Part shown: positions 61,682-64,000 of the stretch, in pieces | How the letters are laid out: each line of letters begins with the position of its first letter | How positions within the stretch are numbered: position 1 is the first letter of the stretch | DNA from: Methylobacterium sp. DB0501 | Lineage (GTDB): Bacteria > Pseudomonadota > Alphaproteobacteria > Rhizobiales > Beijerinckiaceae | Direction of reading: 5' to 3' | Length of the DNA stretch: 64,000 bases | Assembly: GCF_011043735.1 (NCBI RefSeq) | Contig: NZ_JAAKGV010000001.1 | Location: 682,001 to 746,000, forward strand | Notes under the pieces: model-generated | What the model was told of the DNA's origin: nothing | Database searches by the model: none | Seen by the model: only the letters and a program-made list of their open reading frames with translations | Position numbers and translations under genes: made by a program

Positions 61682-61710
61682 TTGCAATCCGGCAACACGG
61701 TCGCCAGATA
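61682..61710 (+). promoter_or_regulatory. Possible promoter of the dnaJ-like gene
   Basis: TTGCAA (61682-61687) and CAGATA (61705-61710) are 17 bp apart, 86 bp before the gene start. The fit to the consensus is moderate. Confidence 0.35.
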
Positions 61711-61795
61711 GAGCTCATCCTGTTTTCACGAGGCGGTGTCGTCCCGAGAGCCGATCGCTCCGGAGCCGCGCCGCCCGAATCGCCATCGGATCGCC

Positions 61796-62725
61796 ATGCG
61801 CAACCCCTATGACGTTCTCGGCGTGAGCCGTTCGGCCGACGAGGCGGAGATCAAGAAGGCTTTCCGCAAGCTCGCCAAGGCCTACCACCCCGATCGCAAC
61901 AAGAACGACGCCAAGGCGCAGGACCGCTTCGCCGAGGTCAACCAGGCCTACGAGATCCTGGGCGACGCCAAGAAGCGCGAGCAGTTCGACCGCGGCGCCA
62001 TCGACGGCGAGGGCAAGCCCCGGTTCGCGGGCGGCTTCGAGGGCTTCGGCGGCGGGCGCGGCGGTGGCGGCAACTTCGACTTCGAATCGATGGCCCGCGG
62101 CCGGGCCGGGGCCGGCGCAGGGGCCGGCGGCTTTGGCGAGGACATCTTCTCGCACCTGTTCGGCGAGGCGTTCCGCTCCGCCGGCGGGGCCGGCCGCGCG
62201 GCGCCGCCCCAGAAGGGCGAGGACGTCGCCGCGGAGCTGACGGTCACCCTCGACCAGATCGCCGGCGAGGCGAAGCTGCGCCTCAACCTGCCGAGCGGCC
62301 GCGAGGTCGACGTGGTGGTGCCCAAGGGCGTGGTCGACGGGCAGGTGATCCGCCTGCGCGGCCTCGGCTATCCGGGCGCCCACGGTGCCGACCCGGGCGA
62401 CGCGCTGCTCACCATCCGGGTCGCGCCCGATTCGCGCTTCCAGGTCGAGGGTGCGGACCTGCGCACCTCCGCCGAGGTGCCGCTGGAGGACGCCGTGCTC
62501 GGCGGCCCGATCCGGATCCAGACCCTGACCGGCGCGGTCGAGATGAAGATCCCCCCGATGACGAGTTCGGGCCGGGTCTTCCGCCTGCGCGGCAAGGGCC
62601 TGCCGAGGAAGGACGGCACCCGGGGCGACCTGCTGGCCACCATCGCCGTCACCCTGCCGGCCGCCGCCGACGAGGACCTCACCGAGTTCGCCCGCAAGCG
62701 CCGCGCCGCCGCTGCGACGAGCTGA
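61796..62725 (+). CDS. CbpA-type DnaJ co-chaperone
   Basis: A 309-residue type II J-protein. The J domain (about 1-65) has the catalytic HPD in KAYHPDRNK; a long Gly/Phe-rich region (about 80-120, [20 protein letters not shown]) follows; the zinc finger of type I DnaJ is missing; and the C-terminal substrate domain has [39 protein letters not shown] and [14 protein letters not shown]. It recruits DnaK to substrates. ATG 61796 is the family start. It precedes fabI in the same direction, 145 bp apart. Confidence 0.94.
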   Translation: MRNPYDVLGVSRSADEAEIKKAFRKLAKAYHPDRNKNDAKAQDRFAEVNQAYEILGDAKKREQFDRGAIDGEGKPRFAGGFEGFGGGRGGGGNFDFESMARGRAGAGAGAGGFGEDIFSHLFGEAFRSAGGAGRAAPPQKGEDVAAELTVTLDQIAGEAKLRLNLPSGREVDVVVPKGVVDGQVIRLRGLGYPGAHGADPGDALLTIRVAPDSRFQVEGADLRTSAEVPLEDAVLGGPIRIQTLTGAVEMKIPPMTSSGRVFRLRGKGLPRKDGTRGDLLATIAVTLPAAADEDLTEFARKRRAAAATS

Positions 62726-62829
62726 CGGTTTCGGACGTGTGAGTCTTTACCGGAGCCGGCACACTTCCGTCGTCCGCGGGCGTCGGTTAAGGAAACCGCT
62801 GGGGAGCCATGCACGGCCGGGTCCGATCG

Positions 62830-62861
62830 GCCGCCGCGGGTCCCCGTGGCGGCTGTTCTTT
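62830..62861 (+). terminator. Terminator-like hairpin before fabI
   Basis: GCCGCCGCGGG (62830-62840) pairs with CCCGTGGCGGC (62843-62853) with one G-T pair, followed by TGTTCTTT (62854-62861). It is 9 bp before the fabI start. It could end the dnaJ-like transcript or attenuate fabI. Position is unusual, since it would also overlap the fabI ribosome-binding area. Confidence 0.6.
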
Positions 62862-62870
62862 GGGTGACAC

Positions 62871-63728
62871 ATGGCTGACTCGAACCGGGCACAGGTACAG
62901 GATGACGGGCAGCCCCGCACCGGGCTTCTCGCCGGCAAGCGCGGCCTCGTGCTCGGCGTCGCCAACAACCGCTCGATCGCCTGGGGCATCGCCCGCAGCG
63001 CCCGACAGCATGGCGCCGAGCTGGCCTTCACCTATCAGGGCGAGGCCCTCAGGAAGCGCGTCGAGCCCCTGGCCCGCGAGCTCGACGCGGCGGTCGTCGG
63101 CCATTGCGACGTCACCGACCCGGCCTCGATCGATGCCGTCTTCGAGGCCACCGGCCGGCATTTTCCCGACGGGATCGACTTCGTCATCCACTGCATCGCC
63201 TTCTCGGACAAGGACGAGCTGACCGGCCGCTACATCGAGACCAGCGAGGCGAACTTCTCCAAGTCGCTGCTGATCTCCTGCTACTCGTTCACCGCGGTTG
63301 CCCAGCGCGCCGAGAAGCTGATGCGCAACGGCGGCTCGCTCCTCACGCTGACCTATTACGGCGCCGAGAAGTGGATGCCGCACTACAACGTCATGGGCGT
63401 CGCCAAGGCGGCCCTCGAGGCGTCGGTGCGCTACCTCGCGGCCGATCTCGGTCCCCAGAAGATCCGCGTCAACGCGATCTCGGCCGGCCCGATCAAGACG
63501 CTGGCCGCCTCCGGCATCGGCGATTTCCGCTACATCCTGAAGTGGAACGAGTACAACGCCCCCTTGCGGCGCACGGTGACGATCGACGAGGTCGGCGAGA
63601 CCGCCGCCTACCTGATCTCCGACATGTCCCGCGGCATGACCGGCGAGATCCTGCACGTCGATGCCGGCTACCACGTCGTCGGCATGAAGAATCCCGAGGC
63701 GCCCGACCTCAGCCTCGACAAGGATTGA
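62871..63728 (+). CDS. fabI: Enoyl-[acyl-carrier-protein] reductase (NADH)
   Basis: A 285-residue SDR-type reductase for the last step of fatty acid elongation and target of triclosan. Cofactor motif LVLGVANNRSIAWGIA (about 27-42), catalytic Tyr172 and Lys179 in YNVMGVAK and AISAGPIKTLAASGI are all typical of FabI. The N-terminal 18 residues are an extension seen in the genus group. It follows the dnaJ-like gene and its hairpin; the ribosome-binding site is a GGGTG close to the ATG. Confidence 0.97.
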   Translation: MADSNRAQVQDDGQPRTGLLAGKRGLVLGVANNRSIAWGIARSARQHGAELAFTYQGEALRKRVEPLARELDAAVVGHCDVTDPASIDAVFEATGRHFPDGIDFVIHCIAFSDKDELTGRYIETSEANFSKSLLISCYSFTAVAQRAEKLMRNGGSLLTLTYYGAEKWMPHYNVMGVAKAALEASVRYLAADLGPQKIRVNAISAGPIKTLAASGIGDFRYILKWNEYNAPLRRTVTIDEVGETAAYLISDMSRGMTGEILHVDAGYHVVGMKNPEAPDLSLDKD

Positions 63729-63800
63729 GCCTGCCGGGAAGGCCGGCAAAGGGGCCTGATTGACGGGCAGGGGCTGGACCGGCGGGTCCTTCGGCCCAAT

Positions 63801-63830
63801 GTGGGCTTCGCAGCGCAACGCGGAGCCCAC
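63801..63830 (+). promoter_or_regulatory. Hairpin that sequesters the pfp ribosome-binding site
   Basis: GTGGGCTTCGC (63801-63811) pairs with GCGGAGCCCAC (63820-63830) over 11 bp including one G-T pair; the GGAG ribosome-binding site (63822-63825) lies inside the right arm and the ATG of pfp begins 2 bp later. Such a structure would lower translation unless opened by a protein, a small RNA or temperature. Confidence 0.6.
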
Positions 63831-63831
63831 G

Positions 63832-64000
63832 ATGTCCACCCTCAAGATCGCCATGCTCACCGCCGGCGGCCTCGCGCCCTGCCTGTCGGCGGCGGTCGGC
63901 GGGCTGATCGCCCGCTACACCGACCTCGCGCCCGACGCCGAGATCATCGGCTACCGCAGCGGCTACAAGGGCCTGCTGCTCGGCGACCATCTCACCGTCA
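63832..64000 (+). CDS. pfp: PPi-dependent 6-phosphofructokinase, 3' part beyond window
   Basis: The 56 codons present give MSTLKIAMLTAGGLAPCLSA, then AVGGLIARYTDLAPDAEIIGYRSGYKGLLLGD. This is the N-terminus of the alphaproteobacterial pyrophosphate-dependent phosphofructokinase, including the TAGGxAPCLS nucleotide or PPi-binding loop and the YKGLL region. It interconverts fructose-6-phosphate and fructose-1,6-bisphosphate in the cytoplasm with PPi. The gene runs off the right edge. Confidence 0.88.
   Translation, partial: MSTLKIAMLTAGGLAPCLSAAVGGLIARYTDLAPDAEIIGYRSGYKGLLLGDHLTV

Overview
The window is a high-GC chromosomal segment from an alphaproteobacterium of the order Hyphomicrobiales (Rhizobiales), most like Methylobacterium. 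The support is the gene set and gene neighbours: a Tad/Flp pilus cluster with Caulobacter-type cpa genes, rplY-pth-ychF, serC-serA, matPQMAB with matR, fabI next to a CbpA-like dnaJ and pdxH, a PPi-dependent phosphofructokinase, and an MmgR-like small RNA. This assignment rests on recognition of protein families; no database search was run. Genes are dense, with many GTG/TTG starts and many ATGA/GTGA overlaps. No rRNA, tRNA, CRISPR array, prophage or intact insertion sequence was seen.

Layout. 1-4.9 kb: protocatechuate catabolism (BKACE fragment, pcaG, pcaH, an IclR regulator), a DMT exporter and a secreted Yellow/MRJP-like protein. 5-10 kb: a probable organosulfur module with two paralogous flavin (LLM) monooxygenases, a Cys/Met-metabolism PLP enzyme and an NfsA/FRP-like flavin reductase. 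10.2-21.8 kb: Tad pilus locus (tadC, tadB, cpaF, cpaE, cpaD, cpaC, cpaB, cpaA and flp on the minus strand; a secretin-N-domain protein and two TadE/G pseudopilins on the plus strand). 21.8-28 kb: retropepsin-like protease, rplY, pth, ychF, endonuclease V, a MaoC protein, mtnA. 28.2-28.95 kb: a decayed vapBC toxin-antitoxin pair cut by a palindromic repeat. 29-32.3 kb: serA and serC. 32.4-34 kb: convergent tungstate-type permease and binding protein with no ATPase gene. 34.3-37.2 kb: trmD, a class II photolyase, an intergenic small RNA and a HicB-like protein. 37.2-46.7 kb: mixed metabolism and transport genes, including an orphan TRAP binding protein, a phosphatase, a HAD phosphatase, a hydrolase, a Wza-type exporter, a 2-hydroxyacid dehydrogenase, a LivK-type protein and a PhzF protein. 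46.9-53.9 kb: a complete malonate uptake and use operon (matPQMAB) with divergent matR. 54-64 kb: YihY, msrB, a spore-photoproduct-lyase-like radical SAM enzyme, a four-gene overlapping operon (SDR, secreted protein, Nudix, TIGR02301), pdxH, a lipoprotein, dnaJ-like, fabI and the start of pfp.

How genes work together. pcaHG opens the protocatechuate ring and the IclR protein probably controls this cluster. matPQM imports malonate, matB activates it to malonyl-CoA, and matA decarboxylates that to acetyl-CoA. The cpa/tad genes build an Flp pilus: prepilin, prepilin peptidase, outer-membrane secretin with its lipoprotein, TadZ localisation factor, ATPase and two inner-membrane platform proteins. 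serA and serC give the first two steps of serine synthesis, with PLP supplied through pdxH.

Most noteworthy non-coding signals: (1) a small RNA at about 36740-36829 with its own promoter, two strong stems, a single-stranded TTTCCTCCCT motif and an intrinsic terminator; (2) two diverged copies of a ~100-bp palindromic repeat, one inside vapC and one abutting a HAD gene stop codon; (3) a hairpin that sequesters the pfp ribosome-binding site and a terminator-like hairpin just before fabI; (4) two tandem GAACnnnGTTC palindromes upstream of the IclR gene.
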